A stretch of 64,000 nt of DNA from Alviniconcha marisindica (GCA_018857735.1 JABMCL010000509.1:730001-794000); one strand, 5' to 3'; shown: positions 1 to 10,704, counted from the first letter of the stretch. The notes: generated by a model from the letters alone, not told the origin. Translations and numbers: made by a program.

Positions 1-749
1 CTTAGATGCAAGGAAGGGCGCAGAAAAGCTTTTGTCATTATTTACTGTGTGGGTGAAAGAGTGAGTGACGATGAGCGAATGAATTATTGAATGCATAAAG
101 ACGGCATTTGAGGCAGTTGAAGAAGAAGAGCCTTTTATATTTAGTGAAGTGAGCTAGTGAAATATGAGTTCCCCCCCCCATCACTATCCCACCCGCTCGT
201 CTCCATTCCCCTAATTATGCCCAGCTCCTGATCAGCGGTGCAAGCCGCCTGATACCTTTCCTAGTCTGTCTGCACCACAGACCACGGTGTCATTACAGTC
301 GCATTAGCCTGCAAGGCGCTATGGACCACACGTTCGATGTTGGCGGGCCCCAGATGGAAATGGCAGATCAGACAGAAATCGTAACGGAACCAGACCTGGG
401 TGGTCACTGGAAAGCCTGTGGATGGCTCCGCGAAGACGAAAAGACAGGAAGTGTGGCAGACAAGGTTAAGGCTCCGGCCTCCGGGCATGTAAAAGGAAAG
501 TGTGTGAAGACAGGAGGGACAGCGCAGCAATGGCAGTTACATCAGACATCAAGACGCTATAAGCTACACACTGCGAGCGAGCCACGCGTCACTGAGGACG
601 AGAAGAGGAAATATGAAGGACAATGTAATGTTCACCTTTTATGGGATCGTTGAGAACGGTGTAAAGAATTAAAGAGAGTGGAGAAGAAAAGAATATATGG
701 GTTTATTGCTGCATGCAGCTACCGAGAAGTTTCTCAGTTGTGGCTGACG

Positions 750-750
<1 letters not shown>
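1..750. other. Unassigned unique sequence
   Basis: No domain, RNA gene or repeat is recognised. A 110-codon open frame at 321-653 (+) has mixed composition but no motif, no detectable splice context and no resemblance to a family I know. I treat it as chance. A run of 9 C lies near 172. Confidence 0.5.
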
Positions 751-806
<56 letters not shown>

Positions 807-822
807 CTTTTTTTTTTTTTTC
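751..822. repeat. (CT)n microsatellite followed by T tract
   Basis: About 49 bases of pure CT pass directly into an interrupted T tract. The strand is wholly pyrimidine over 70 bases. Open frames across it encode Arg-Glu or Leu-Ser strings and are not genes. Confidence 0.97.
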
Positions 823-904
823 GTCAATCTGTCTAATTCGATTTTGTTTTCCATAAGACTGAGAAATTCCACTTTCATGAATCATATGTGTATTATTAGA
901 TACG

Positions 905-1640
905 ATCCTGTTGTGCTATTACAGAGGTGGTACATGATCCAGTTGTATGTGCTATTACATAAATTGTACATGATCATACTGTGTGTGTTATTACAGAAGT
1001 GGCACATGATCCTATTCTGTGTGCTTTTACAGAGGCTGTACATGATCCTACCGTGTGTGCTATTACAGAAGTGGTACACGATCTTACTCCGTGTGCTATT
1101 ACAGAGGTGGTACATGATCATATTATGTGTGTTATTGCAGAGGTGGTACATGATCCTATTGCGTGTGCTGTTACAGAGGTGGTACATGATCCTATTATGT
1201 GTGTTATTGCTGAGGTGGTACATGATCCTAGTATGCGTGTTATTGCTGAGGTGGTACATGATCCTAGTATGCGTGTTATTGCTGAGGTGGTACATGATCC
1301 TATTATGTGTGCTATTACAGAGGTGGTACACGACCCTAGTATGTGTGTTATTGCTGAGGTGGTACATGATCCTATTATGTGTTATTGCAGAGGTGGTACA
1401 TGATCCTATTGTGTGTGCTATTACAGAGGTGGTTAGGTACATGATCCTATTGTGTGTGCTATTACACAGGTGGTACATGATCCTATTATGTGTGCTATTA
1501 CGGAGAGGGCACATGATCCTATTGTGTGTGCTATTACAGAAGTGGCACATGACCGTGTTGCTCTATTTACAAAGGTTTTACATAATCCTATTACGCTGTT
1601 ACCGAGGTGGTCCATGATTCTGCTCTGTGATTACCGAGGT
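905..1640. repeat. 36-bp minisatellite, about 20 copies
   Basis: The tandem unit contains GTGGTACATGATCCTA and GTGTGCTATTACAGAG with 80-95% identity between copies by eye. The period is 36 bases, so frames stay open on both strands: a 257-codon frame at 844-1617 (+) repeats a 12-residue block around RWYMILLCVLLQ, and a 222-codon frame runs opposite. Several frames are open at once and the peptide follows the period, so these are repeat artefacts. Copies are shortened near 1380, and an insertion (GTTAG) lies near 1433. Confidence 0.95.
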
Positions 1641-1925
1641 GGTAGGTGCACTCGTATACAGCACTGAGGGACCCCCGTTATCTGTAACACACGACACGCA
1701 CGTACCACGGCGCCGCACCGTGCAAAGTGTTCCTCCGCAAACCGTATCACGCTGCTGTCACACATTTCATGCAAGGCTATCAGAACCGTTTGATACTGTG
1801 GCTTACGAGTTGTTCGCAGTCAGCCCTGACACAAGTGGCATCAGCACGCACCTTGTTAAAGCCGCATAACCCCATTTTCTCTCTCTTCCTTTCCGCCAGA
1901 TCCCAGCGCTGGCGTATCGTGGATG

Positions 1926-2130
1926 AAGAAATAAAGGTACCCCTCTAAGCAGAACCCAGAAATTAGGGCACCCCTCTAAAGAGAACCCAGAAATTAAGGT
2001 ACCACTTAAAGAGAGCCCAGAAGATGAGGTACCCCTTAAGAAAACCCAAAGCTATCAAAGATCTTTCATGGCTATCAAATGTAACTTCAGAGTTATCAAA
2101 GGTCTTTTCAGAGTTATCAAAAGTCCACAG
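1926..2130. repeat. Two short diverged tandem arrays (about 31 bp and about 25 bp)
   Basis: From 1926 to 2050 four copies of a unit with GGTACCCCTCTAA and GAACCCAGAAATTA follow each other. From 2052 to 2128 a different unit based on AGAGTTATCAAAGGTCTTT follows. Copies are clearly diverged, suggesting old arrays. Confidence 0.75.
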
Positions 2131-2348
2131 GTGTAATAAGGTCGGGTCAGTTAGCTCGCTGTATATAAATCATAATGTTTATAATTGCTTTCAGTGGTAT
2201 TAGTAGTACGAGGACACAGCGATTTATACGAGGCAGGCCACGTAGAGGCAAGGTTGATATTTTATTTCATATTATTTATCATATTATTTACACCTTTTTT
2301 GTTCACGCTTGATATGCGCAGCACTGATGTCGGTTGCATCTTTTGTAT

Positions 2349-2378
2349 GATTTTTTTTTTTTTTTTACCGTGTTGCTG

Positions 2379-2442
<64 letters not shown>
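2349..2442. repeat. T tract and (CT)n microsatellite with CC phase slip
   Basis: An 18-base T run (2349-2366) is followed by CT repeats at about 2382-2440. The alternation is broken once by CC at 2410-2411, an interruption seen in several other CT arrays here. Confidence 0.95.
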
Positions 2443-2444
<2 letters not shown>

Positions 2445-2703
2445 TTCTATGTCGGCTCTTGTTGTAGCATAACTTTGTCATTTACTAACTGGTATGAATG
2501 TGTAAGTGAATGTACTTGGTACCATGACACATTCCAGTCCTTGAGCAATAACGTTCAACCTTTTTGAATTCAGCCGAGACATTTTATTCAACTTCATTTT
2601 TTATCCAAACTCTCTACAGTCAACCAGACTTTACTTGTGATTTGATGACCCGATTTTCACCCTGATGTGATCTTCATAGGTGACCGCATGTTAAATATCA
2701 AGA

Positions 2704-2860
2704 AATAATAATAATAATAATGAAATATTTACAGAGCGCGAACATGTAAAATAAAAATCGAGCCCAGCGCGCAGTACAGAATAAACTACATCCACTCTGA
2801 GAAACCTCATGCGGAAAACGGCGATAACAAAAACACTGCAAGCAATTCAAATCACAAGAA
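2704..2860 (+). mobile_element. Possible degenerate retroelement end with (AAT)n
   Basis: An (AAT)n tract (2704-2722) adjoins AGAGCGCGAACATGTAAAAT. Similar trinucleotide-plus-GCGC arrangements occur, mostly inverted, near 44.9, 45.95 and 49.7 kb. The layout suggests the end of a SINE or LINE family, but no head or coding part is visible. Confidence 0.35.
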
Positions 2861-2894
2861 GCTAAACAGCAAGACCTACATTACACGCAAACAG

Positions 2895-2961
2895 ATACAA
2901 ACACGCGCGCGCATACACACGAATGCGCATGCGCACGCATAAACACGAACGCGCGCGCGCG

Positions 2962-3040
<79 letters not shown>
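2895..3040. repeat. Compound CG/CA microsatellite
   Basis: Degenerate CA/CG alternation (2895-2962, including a CG block at 2949-2962) leads into about 76 bases of pure CA (2965-3040). The alternating purine-pyrimidine pattern could adopt Z-DNA. Confidence 0.95.
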
Positions 3041-3042
<2 letters not shown>

Positions 3043-3789
3043 CACATAAGCCAACTGAAATAATCTAAGAACAAATTGGGAGGATAGAAAATTTGCCAAC
3101 AGTAGTAGGTTTTAAACATATGGGCCATCAGAGCGACTTTAAATGCAGTGGTTGACTCAGTGTGTCTAATTTCAGCGAATTCCAGACACACGGAGCAGCA
3201 CAGAAAAACAGCAATATCCAAATGTTCTGGCCTTAACGTGTGGAATGCGTAGAGTTCGTGAGTCTGGAGGAACAGAGCTGACTTGACGGACAGTACCCCT
3301 GAAGAAAAGCAGACAAATAAACAGGAGTTCTGTCAGAGAAAAATGCATGTAAAAGAGTTGATTACTTACTCTCAATAGTACTTAGGTAGGCAACCAGTGA
3401 AGAGTTCTGAGGCGGGGTGAAACATGGTCTCTTTTACGAGCCTTGACCACGAACTGAAATGCCTGTTTCGACTCTACAAAAGGGCGTTTAACTCGATGCC
3501 TGTTCTTTGCCGTTAGATGCATGCGAAAGGTCGCCATGCAGTGCCGGGGTGCGGTTGCACCACTGCGCCATACTACACGTCCTTAGGGCGCGACCTGCAG
3601 GGTGTATCGCAAGATATCAACGCTTTCGCACACTGAGGCCTGTTGACAATGTAATTATATCACAGGAAGCCTTTTCAGGGAAAACAGCCACCGTTTTCTT
3701 TGAAGATGAGTGTATGTTTCCCCGATACGTTTATTTTGGCACAGTCCACTGTTGCACAGCGTGTGTAGACTACATAATTGTGGACTTTT
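3041..3789. other. Unassigned sequence
   Basis: No repeat or gene is recognised. The open frame starting at 3507 (+) depends on the downstream CA/CG array for its length and has no motif. Confidence 0.5.
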
Positions 3790-3841
<52 letters not shown>

Positions 3842-3853
3842 GCGCGCGCGCGC
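3790..3853. repeat. (CA)n-(CG)n composite microsatellite
   Basis: About 36 bases of CA switch directly to about 27 bases of CG. Long pure CG dinucleotide runs are rare in methylated animal genomes because CpG decays. Confidence 0.96.
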
Positions 3854-4209
3854 ACCACACACACCATGCGCTCACTTTTATTGTAACTTTTGCCGTCGGC
3901 TGGTCATTAAATATCAAGTAACCATAACTAAGTTCTGGTGTCAAGGACAGAAGGTCACAACGAAGACCAGCTCCACTGACCTGAACAGTAATAGCAGTAA
4001 GAGTACTGGGTCCGGACAACAGCCAGTGGCGAGCAAAGACGGGTGGCAGAGACAGTGAGGGTCATCCAGCAGATGGTCCCGCCCCACCATAAGGGGACGG
4101 TAATGATGACACGGCGGCTGATGATGGTCCACTTGTGGACACTTCCCTCAACTGTCTGCCGCCGCCAGACACCGTCTGTGGTGATGGTCCTTGTCCTTGT
4201 GGACATGTT

Positions 4210-4213
<4 letters not shown>
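3854..4213. other. Unassigned sequence
   Basis: Mixed-composition DNA. The open frames entering from the flanking arrays encode no recognisable product. Confidence 0.45.
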
Positions 4214-4282
<69 letters not shown>

Positions 4283-4345
4283 CAGCGCGCGCGCGCGCGC
4301 ACGCACGCACGAACACACACACACATACACGCGCGCGCTACAAAA
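4214..4345. repeat. (CA)n with CG block and degenerate tail
   Basis: CA repeats run from 4214 to about 4281, then AGCAG and a GC block (4284-4300), then CACG/CACA alternation to 4340. Confidence 0.95.
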
Positions 4346-4639
4346 CTACATTTTCATAGCAGGTCTCAGAACCAACCCCGCAATGGGTACTGTGAACGCA
4401 GAAATTAATGTCCCATTGCGAGGAATTTCTTCCTTGTCCTAATTTCGACCTTCCAGGGCCATTCACCTTTTTTTTCTTCCGAACCCTCTCCCTACTTCTC
4501 AATTTCGTTAGCTTTGGTGAACGATGTTTCCCGTGTGAGCCCGCGGAATAAAATAGGTCACCCAGTTCATGGTCACAAGGGATATAGGCAGGTTCCCGTG
4601 GCGAGTGCCTACGGAATATAAATAGCTACCAAAGTTATT

Positions 4640-4806
4640 GCGCACTCACAGATAGATGGTTGGCTTTAAACGCTGTAACAGTGAATCAGACAAACTTGTG
4701 ATTTAGTGATTTGTGTCCTGAACTGGTGTAAAGACTTTTGACCGTGTGATTCGTCCTTTGTGACCCTAGGCGGTTGACGGGACGTTAAACACCAACAATC
4801 AACTAA
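4640..4806 (+). mobile_element. SINE fragment with conserved 3' tail
   Basis: The tail at 4760-4800 reads GTGACCCTAGG, then CGGTTGACGGGACGTTAAAC and ACCAACAATC. The same tail recurs near 31.9, 36.5 and 55.2 kb on this strand and near 32.3, 49.1, 53.9 and 56.0 kb inverted. The upstream part is unassigned and may be SINE body. No tRNA-like head is visible. Confidence 0.65.
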
Positions 4807-4978
4807 CTCACAACCACTGGTTTCGGCCAAACGCCAGCCTGCCCCAAGGGAAATTGGCTTTACAAATAATGCCCCAGCTGACAAGTGAACTTGCCATGGC
4901 GGGCTAAATGGCCGGTCACACTGTCACGCGTTCTGGGGAACAAAAAGCTGCTTTGTCTCCATATCTAAATTAAATCTC

Positions 4979-5001
4979 TAACACACACACACACACACAC
5001 A

Positions 5002-5051
<50 letters not shown>

Positions 5052-5165
5052 GCACGCACGCACGCACGCACACACACATATGCACGCACGCACTTACACA
5101 CACACACGTATGCATGCACGCACGAAGGAATGCACGCACACACACACATACACGCACGCGCGAGC
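4979..5165. repeat. (CA)n and (CACG)n microsatellite
   Basis: Pure CA (4979-5047, one CC break at 5008) is followed by CACG tetranucleotides and degenerate CA/CG up to the GCGCGAGCGC block near 5165. Confidence 0.95.
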
Positions 5166-5390
5166 GCGAGCGCAGATGAAGATTGTGTTTTTAAACAGCC
5201 AATTCCTAGGCGTAGAGGTGCTAAGGGATTTTTGTATTCATCACCCCTCTCTTCTCTGCCCTCCGTTGAGCCACAGGACCCGGCTGTCGACGAGTGAGTG
5301 GCCCACCTCATACAGCCTCGTGGGGAGGCGGGCAGTTATCCTTCGGCCTCATACCCGGGGAAACAGTCACTGATTTATGATATTAACGCC
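5166..5390. other. Unassigned sequence
   Basis: No repeat or gene recognised. Confidence 0.45.
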
Positions 5391-5580
5391 CAGCGAACCG
5401 TCATAAACTATAGGTTATATCTGCCCTCGTGTCCCAAGGAATCTTCACACCAAGTTGCATCTCAATAGGTCCAGGGGCTGAGTCGAACGTCAAATCATAC
5501 CACTGACACAGACACACAGACATATCCACACAGCTGACACAGACAGACAGACAGACTCACACAGAGAGACCCTTCTTTAT
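5390..5580 (+). mobile_element. Possible dispersed repeat with (ACAG)n tail
   Basis: The text CACACCAAGTTGCATCTC, then AATAGGTCC, then a tail of repeated GACACAGACAGACAG resembles abundant invertebrate repeat ends that finish in ACAGACAG strings. No other full copy occurs in the window. A second GGACAGAC-rich patch lies at 5728-5765. Confidence 0.4.
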
Positions 5581-5807
5581 TTATACGACATCATGGCAAA
5601 ACGCTAACATTAGGTCACCAGTAAACATGTTTTGCTTGATTCCCCGGCACGCGATGATGCACCACCATAACAGGTTTGGTTACGAAAGGTTGAGCGCACC
5701 AGAATATATCCTGTGGACAAAGCTGAATAGACGGACAGACAAACGGACGGATGGACAGGCGGACATGGTGAATACAGGGGTTACAAAGCGTAACAAAGTT
5801 GGGGTGG

Positions 5808-5894
5808 GTCGGGAGGGAGGGGGGGGGGGTAAAAAAAAGTATGATTCATTGATCATGTCACATGACAGCTCACGGTTTTGGGTAACAGCTGGGG

Positions 5895-5925
<31 letters not shown>

Positions 5926-6200
5926 CATGAAGTTGAACCAGAAAAGTAGATACTCTTTCCTGGCAGTAGATAAAGCAACATAACTATTCTGACCTACTCC
6001 AGGCTCTAAAGAGGTAGCCTCTAATAGCTCTCGATTGTTCGCAGAAGGGACCTGGACACTGTGCATCCGCAGTACAGTAGCGCAGGGCTCGCTAAGAGTA
6101 GCACGTGGAAACAGTTGTAGTGGGCATGCATCTCGAGACCCTCGGCACAGCGCTCTGCCATCTTATCGGTGGAGAACGAGAGGGGGGGGGGGGGGGGGGG
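5808..6200. repeat. Poly-G tracts (G27 at 5899-5925, G19 at 6182-6200)
   Basis: Three G-rich patches occur: an interrupted one at 5808-5829, a pure G27 and a pure G19. They can form G-quadruplexes. Their lengths may be unreliable in an assembly. Confidence 0.9.
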
Positions 6201-6884
6201 CGTGCCCTTTATCAAACCTCACCCGCTTGCTCCAATAAAAACCGGGTTACCCGCTTCTGGCACCACCGCGGAAAAGGATTTAACTGTGTACCTTCAGACT
6301 CCAAACGGGCTGCCTACTATTCACGGAAGCGGTCTGGTTGGTATGCCGCAAAGCTCTGGGAGGGTTAACCCATGGCGCCAGTGTCCAATAAACACTAGAG
6401 CATAGGCTGTGCCAGCACATTCTTCATTAATCCCAGATTACCTAGGAACGAGACACAACCTACAGTCAGAATCGCTTCGCTAAAGCCACGCTTAGAATAA
6501 GAGGACGACAAAGACAAAACGGCACTGACTGAAAACTAAATTAGTGAAACTGAAGTTTGAGAGTTTCTTGTGTCGTTTTGCAAAAATCGGTATGCGCACA
6601 CCAAAAGACAAAGCTATGGTAACTGTCCAGAAAGCTCAACTGATCTTAGAATCAAGACCGTGGCAAGAAAGTGGCTGGTTTCAGTGTCAGCTCAAGAAAG
6701 GGTAAGCTGTGATGGTTGTGTCGTACCACTGCACTGCCTGCTTCGCTGCTGTTAGGCAGCCCATAGCCAGTCAAAACTCACCTCCGCACACAGCATGACC
6801 CATGTGTCAGCTCCCAGTGCTGTCGATGCAAGAAAAATGTCCCGACGGAACCACTGTAGAATGATGATCCTTATCCCTCTCTTC
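6201..6884. other. Unassigned sequence
   Basis: No coding, RNA or repeat signal recognised. Confidence 0.5.
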
Positions 6885-7000
<116 letters not shown>

Positions 7001-7034
7001 GGTGTGAGAAGGCGCAGAGCCGAAGAACAGAATG

Positions 7035-7115
7035 AGGTTACCGTAGGAGATTCAGGTCTTTGTTGTTGTGTTTGTGTGTCGTCTTTCGAGCGCTAATTAA
7101 CTCCCTTGTTTCTTG
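7035..7115 (-). mobile_element. Dispersed repeat, copy A (inverted)
   Basis: Read on the minus strand this has GGGAGTTAATTAGCGCTCGA, then AAGACGACACACAAACAC, then AAAGACCTGAATC. It matches plus-strand copies at 33716-33805 and 52419-52525. Its class is unknown. Confidence 0.6.
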
Positions 7116-7312
7116 ATTCCGCACTGGCGCTGTGGCCCTCGTTTTGTTTCAGACTGTTTGCACTGTATTGTTATTACAACTGTTATTACTTGTACTATTG
7201 TTCATTTTCCCTTTCGTTATCATCAACGTTATCATTTGTATTTCCAGTTTCCATCCTCATAATTACTACTACTACTTTTCCTTTATTATTTCTACTTCAC
7301 TGTCATTATTAT

Positions 7313-7604
7313 TGTAGACGGTCGATGGAAGTTGCAGGTTGGAAGTAAGGAACAACAAACGAGCCACAGACAGAGGTTCCTAATTTTATTTCTTCATTTC
7401 TTTGGGATGGTACATACCAGAGGTCGTTGTTATTCCCTCTCGCTTTCTCTCGCGCTGTCTCACTCAGTCTTGTAGTGACGTCTAAATCACAACACGTAAC
7501 ACATACGTAAAAGACCGAATGACGTATACACACAAAAGAACACTGACAGAGCAACACACAGAGTACAACAACACAAACACAATGTGCAGATGCACTCGGT
7601 TACA
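7313..7604 (-). repeat. LTR (3' LTR of the minus-strand element)
   Basis: 292 bases, TGTAGACGG to GGTTACA on the plus strand. On the coding (minus) strand AATAAA lies at 7385-7390, about 70 bases before the LTR end, fitting polyadenylation. TGACGT half-sites (7476 and about 7518) are shared with the other LTR. Confidence 0.85.
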
Positions 7605-7618
7605 TCCGCCCCAGCTCA
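7605..7618 (-). other. Polypurine tract
   Basis: The minus strand reads GAGCTGGGGCGGA directly against the LTR, the expected place for the plus-strand primer of reverse transcription. It is short, with two pyrimidine breaks. Confidence 0.55.
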
Positions 7619-7623
7619 ATCAC

Positions 7624-7643
7624 CACCAGCGTCCTCGCTGGTG
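7624..7643. other. Perfect hairpin inside the LTR element
   Basis: CACCAGCG pairs with CGCTGGTG around the loop TCCT, eight perfect base pairs, just inside the polypurine tract. Role unknown. Confidence 0.6.
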
Positions 7644-7667
7644 AATTAATTAACAGTGACATCACTC

Positions 7668-7905
7668 AAATACTACCAAGAGTTAAAACAACAAATCATC
7701 TCAGTAGAACCTTCCCGATACTTGGCGACTACCAATGCCCTCATTGCTGGAACACACGACAGAAGATCATTCTAGAGCTAGATCTACTAAGAGTTGAATT
7801 AACAAACCATCGAAGTAGAACCTACGCAGAACCACAATACACTCAGGGGCTACTGAGGGATGAATTAACAAACCGTCCGAATAGAACTCAAACAAAACCA
7901 CTTTA
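7668..7905. repeat. Three diverged tandem segments in the LTR-element interior
   Basis: Segments with ACAAATCATCTCAGTAGAAC, AACAAACCATCGAAGTAGAA and AACAAACCGTCCGAATAGAA recur every 80-110 bases. They indicate internal tandem duplication in the non-coding interior. Confidence 0.6.
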
Positions 7906-9204
7906 GACAACAACAACAATTCCATTTTTCCAACGTCTTACTGTAGCCTGGAGGCTTGACCAGCTTTACAAACAGAAACCACCTCAGAACAACGACGATT
8001 GCATTTCAGCCAATGGATGACAGGATTGCATTTAAGCCGAAAAACCCAGGTCTTCCTACAATATTTGTTTTCACTCCGGCATAGATACATATACATATGC
8101 GCGCAGATATAAAAGCACAGATAAGATTACACTGCTTAGGAAAAATGGAAGTTGTGGCAGACATGGAGTAACAATCAACTAATCTATGTAATCACACTCA
8201 CTGAGAACCCTAACAGACCGTATAAGGCGGATATATAACCATTTGCATACAAATCCGCATATACAAAATGCAAGACAGATACAATCGTGATTCTCCACAG
8301 GTACCAGCAACCTTCCCGAGGTTATACAAAGTGTTATACGATTGACGCCTCTTCGATTCTCAAGTGTGACTACCGGACCAACAGTCCATACTCAATCGAT
8401 GCCAAATCCAGTCCACATACCTAATCCTAAGCAACTGCGCGACGTTACATAAATTTACCTCAACTCAACAAAAATCGCCTCAATAGTTAACACATTACAG
8501 GTCCATGTAAAAGGAAACAATCTAACACACCCTAATGCTATGCATGATATACACTCGAAATAGCAAGACAATTAAGTTACATGCTAAATCTACACCAGTG
8601 CCGCTAAGTTTGCACATGTTAAAGACCCTTAAGGCAACCCTTTAACATACAAACAAAAGGCATTACTGAACGACCATACCAAGCATTATACCCCATTTTT
8701 CCTAAAACATGGCACTGACGACAACAATCAGATGCCTACAACTAGTACAAGTTCAAATCAACAATGCAGATCTGAAATCGCAACACAGACGTTGACGTCA
8801 ACGACACACCGTTCAGTCACATGTCACATCTCGTTACGTGCAGCGTGGAACCGACACACTCGAATCCAGCTGAAATTAAAGAACGTCATTCACACAACAA
8901 GTCCACAACCAGCAGGGTGAAACAGAGATGTAGAAAAGTGGATCCTGTCTGTTTTGTACTTTGTGACACACGCGAAGCTGCACAACCAAATCTGCACAAT
9001 TCTCAACAAGCACAACAAAACAGTTCAGCTCTCACCCCATTTCTTCCAACAAGCATGCAACAAACAGTCCACTGAAAATCCTCCTCTGTGTTATTCTTCC
9101 TTTTGCTCGTCTGGTTGTCCATCATGTTCTTTTCCTTTGACCTCTATGGCTGTGATCGTTAGAGGCTCGTTTGTTGTTGGCCGGGATGTTATTCGGCTTC
9201 CCTA
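7906..9204. other. Non-coding interior of the LTR element
   Basis: AC-rich on the plus strand with no long frame on either strand. A perfect 14-base palindrome, CGTTGACGTCAACG (8790-8803), contains a TGACGTCA cyclic-AMP-response-type site. No Gag zinc knuckle or RT motif was found. Confidence 0.6.
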
Positions 9205-9229
9205 CTTCCAATCCTGCTCGTCAGCGCCA
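9205..9229 (-). other. Primer-binding site, serine-tRNA-like
   Basis: The minus strand has TGGCGCTGACGAGCAGG and then ATTGGAAG, starting two bases inside the LTR. Its complement ends CCTGCTCG, TCAGC, GCCA, close to the 3' acceptor and T arm of animal serine tRNAs. The match appears to run into the T loop. The tRNA identity is from memory of tRNA consensus and is tentative. Confidence 0.65.
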
Positions 9230-9231
9230 GA

Positions 9232-9536
9232 TGTAAACGGTCGATGGAAGTTGCAGGTTGGAAGTAAGGAACAACAAATGAGCCACAGTATGGTATGGTT
9301 CCTAATTTTATTTCTTCTTTTCTTTTGTTTTGGGTGGTACATACGAGAGGTCGTTGCTATTCCCTCTCGCTTTCTCTCGTGCTGTCTCACTCAGTCTTAT
9401 ACTATAGTGACGTCTAAATCACAACATGTAACACATACGTAAAAGATCGAATGACGTACATACACGAAACAACACTGACAGAGCGACACACAGAGTACAA
9501 CAACACAAACACAATGTGCAGATGCACTCGGTTACA
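9232..9536 (-). repeat. LTR (5' LTR of the minus-strand element)
   Basis: 305 bases, TGTAAACGG to GGTTACA on the plus strand. It has the same layout as the partner LTR, with AATAAA on the minus strand at 9307-9312, and ends beside an (ATT)n run at 9537-9551. Confidence 0.85.
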
Positions 9537-9589
9537 TTATTATTATTATTGCCCATTCTCCAGAACCCGCACTGATATGCCACAGGCGT

Positions 9590-9905
9590 CAAATGACTCA
9601 CCTATCCATCCACAACACTGGGTGTGCTTTCAAGGGCCCTGTTAACAATTGCGACATATGCATCCACAACACTGGGTGTGCTTTCAGGGACCCTGTTAAC
9701 AATTGTGACATGTATCCACAACATTGGGTGTGTTTCAAAGACCCTGTTAACAATTGTGACATATCCATCCACAACACTGGGTGTGCTTTCAATGACCCTG
9801 TTAACAATTGTGACATATCCATCCACAAGACTCGGTATGAAACCCTGTTAACAATTGTGATATATCCCTCCACAACTTTGGGTCTACTTTCAAGGCCCCT
9901 CTTAA
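9590..9905. repeat. 54-bp minisatellite, about 6 copies
   Basis: Units contain CACAACACTGGGTGTGCTTT and CCCTGTTAACAATTGTGACA. Starts at 9611, 9665, 9717, 9770 and 9824 give spacing of 52-54. The 18-codon period keeps frames open on both strands (153 codons at 9593-10054), an artefact. Decayed copies continue to about 10080 with CTGTTAACAATC and CAACTTTGGGTCTACTT. Confidence 0.9.
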
Positions 9906-10704
9906 CAATCATGAACTACCCACGCGCACTGTTAACAATCACGGCCTCTCCACTAACCCTGCCGACAATCCAGGACCTATCCATCCAAAACACTTGCTTC
10001 AAGGACCTTGTTAACTATTATGACCTATTTATCCACCCTGTTAGAAACATATGACCTATCCAGTCACAACTTTGGGTCTACTTCCGAGGACCGTGCGGCG
10101 CCCCGAGTCCACGGTTGTGACGATGAACAAGAGAAAAATGGTCGCTCTGTTGAAGTGTGCACAAGAAGAAGCTACATCGAGACGTTCCATCAACGTTTCA
10201 CGGCTAATTGATCCGCATGGACGTCCGGGTGAACACTTCAAAGATGCGCTTCATGCAGAATCACTGCTCTGCAAGCTGGCTAACCTGTTACCGCAATGGA
10301 AATGTTCAACGCAGCACGCCTATCAAGGTGATCGGATTCTCAGCGAGAAGGGTGGTTCTTCTTTTAGCTGATCAGTTCCCCATATTTCTGTACCGGGTGG
10401 GAGGGAATCCGACACCTTTTCTTTCCTCGTTTGTAGTCGGCCCTGGCGCACACCGTTGTGCAAGCCGAACAGCCCAACAACACTGGGAGACGCAGACCCT
10501 CAGCTACATCGCCGTGCCGTCTGACCGTCAACACTAGCCTCAACGCAATGCCTTCCACAGAGAACTAACTCAATCGGGCTGCTGAAAGATGAACTAACTG
10601 ATCTTCAAGTGCAACGGTAAAATAGCCAGTCACCAGTCAGCATTCTTCATGACACCGGTAAAATGTAGCGGAAAACGGCAATTGCAAGTAGGGGTTGGGA
10701 TGAT
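9906..10704. other. Minisatellite decay zone and unassigned sequence
   Basis: After the decayed repeat tail no element is recognised. A 106-codon frame at 10051-10371 (+) has mixed, slightly basic composition but starts inside the minisatellite tail and has no known motif, so coding is unlikely. Confidence 0.45.

Larger units (their letters stand above)
7313..9536 (-). mobile_element. Non-autonomous LTR retrotransposon
   Basis: Two direct repeats (7313-7604 and 9232-9536) begin TG and end CA and flank 1,627 bases. The signals read correctly only on the minus strand: two bases inside the 9232 end is TGGCGCTGACGAGCAGG, a plausible tRNA primer site, and beside the 7604 end is a short polypurine tract. 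The flanks share TTAT (7309-7312 and 9537-9540), a possible target duplication, although the site is an ATT microsatellite so alternatives exist. No frame encodes Gag, protease, reverse transcriptase or integrase, so it would need proteins supplied by another element. By eye the LTRs differ at about 5-7% of positions plus small indels, so the insertion is not recent. A solo direct duplication is possible but would not explain the primer and purine tracts. Confidence 0.82.

Noticed and set aside
844..1617. 257-codon open frame as a repeat protein
   Set aside because: It coincides with a 36-bp minisatellite, and other frames on both strands are equally open. There is no leader or unique domain outside the array.
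7313..9536. Plus-strand orientation of the LTR element
   Set aside because: Reading on the plus strand leaves no TGG primer site after the first LTR and no purine tract before the second; the minus strand has both.
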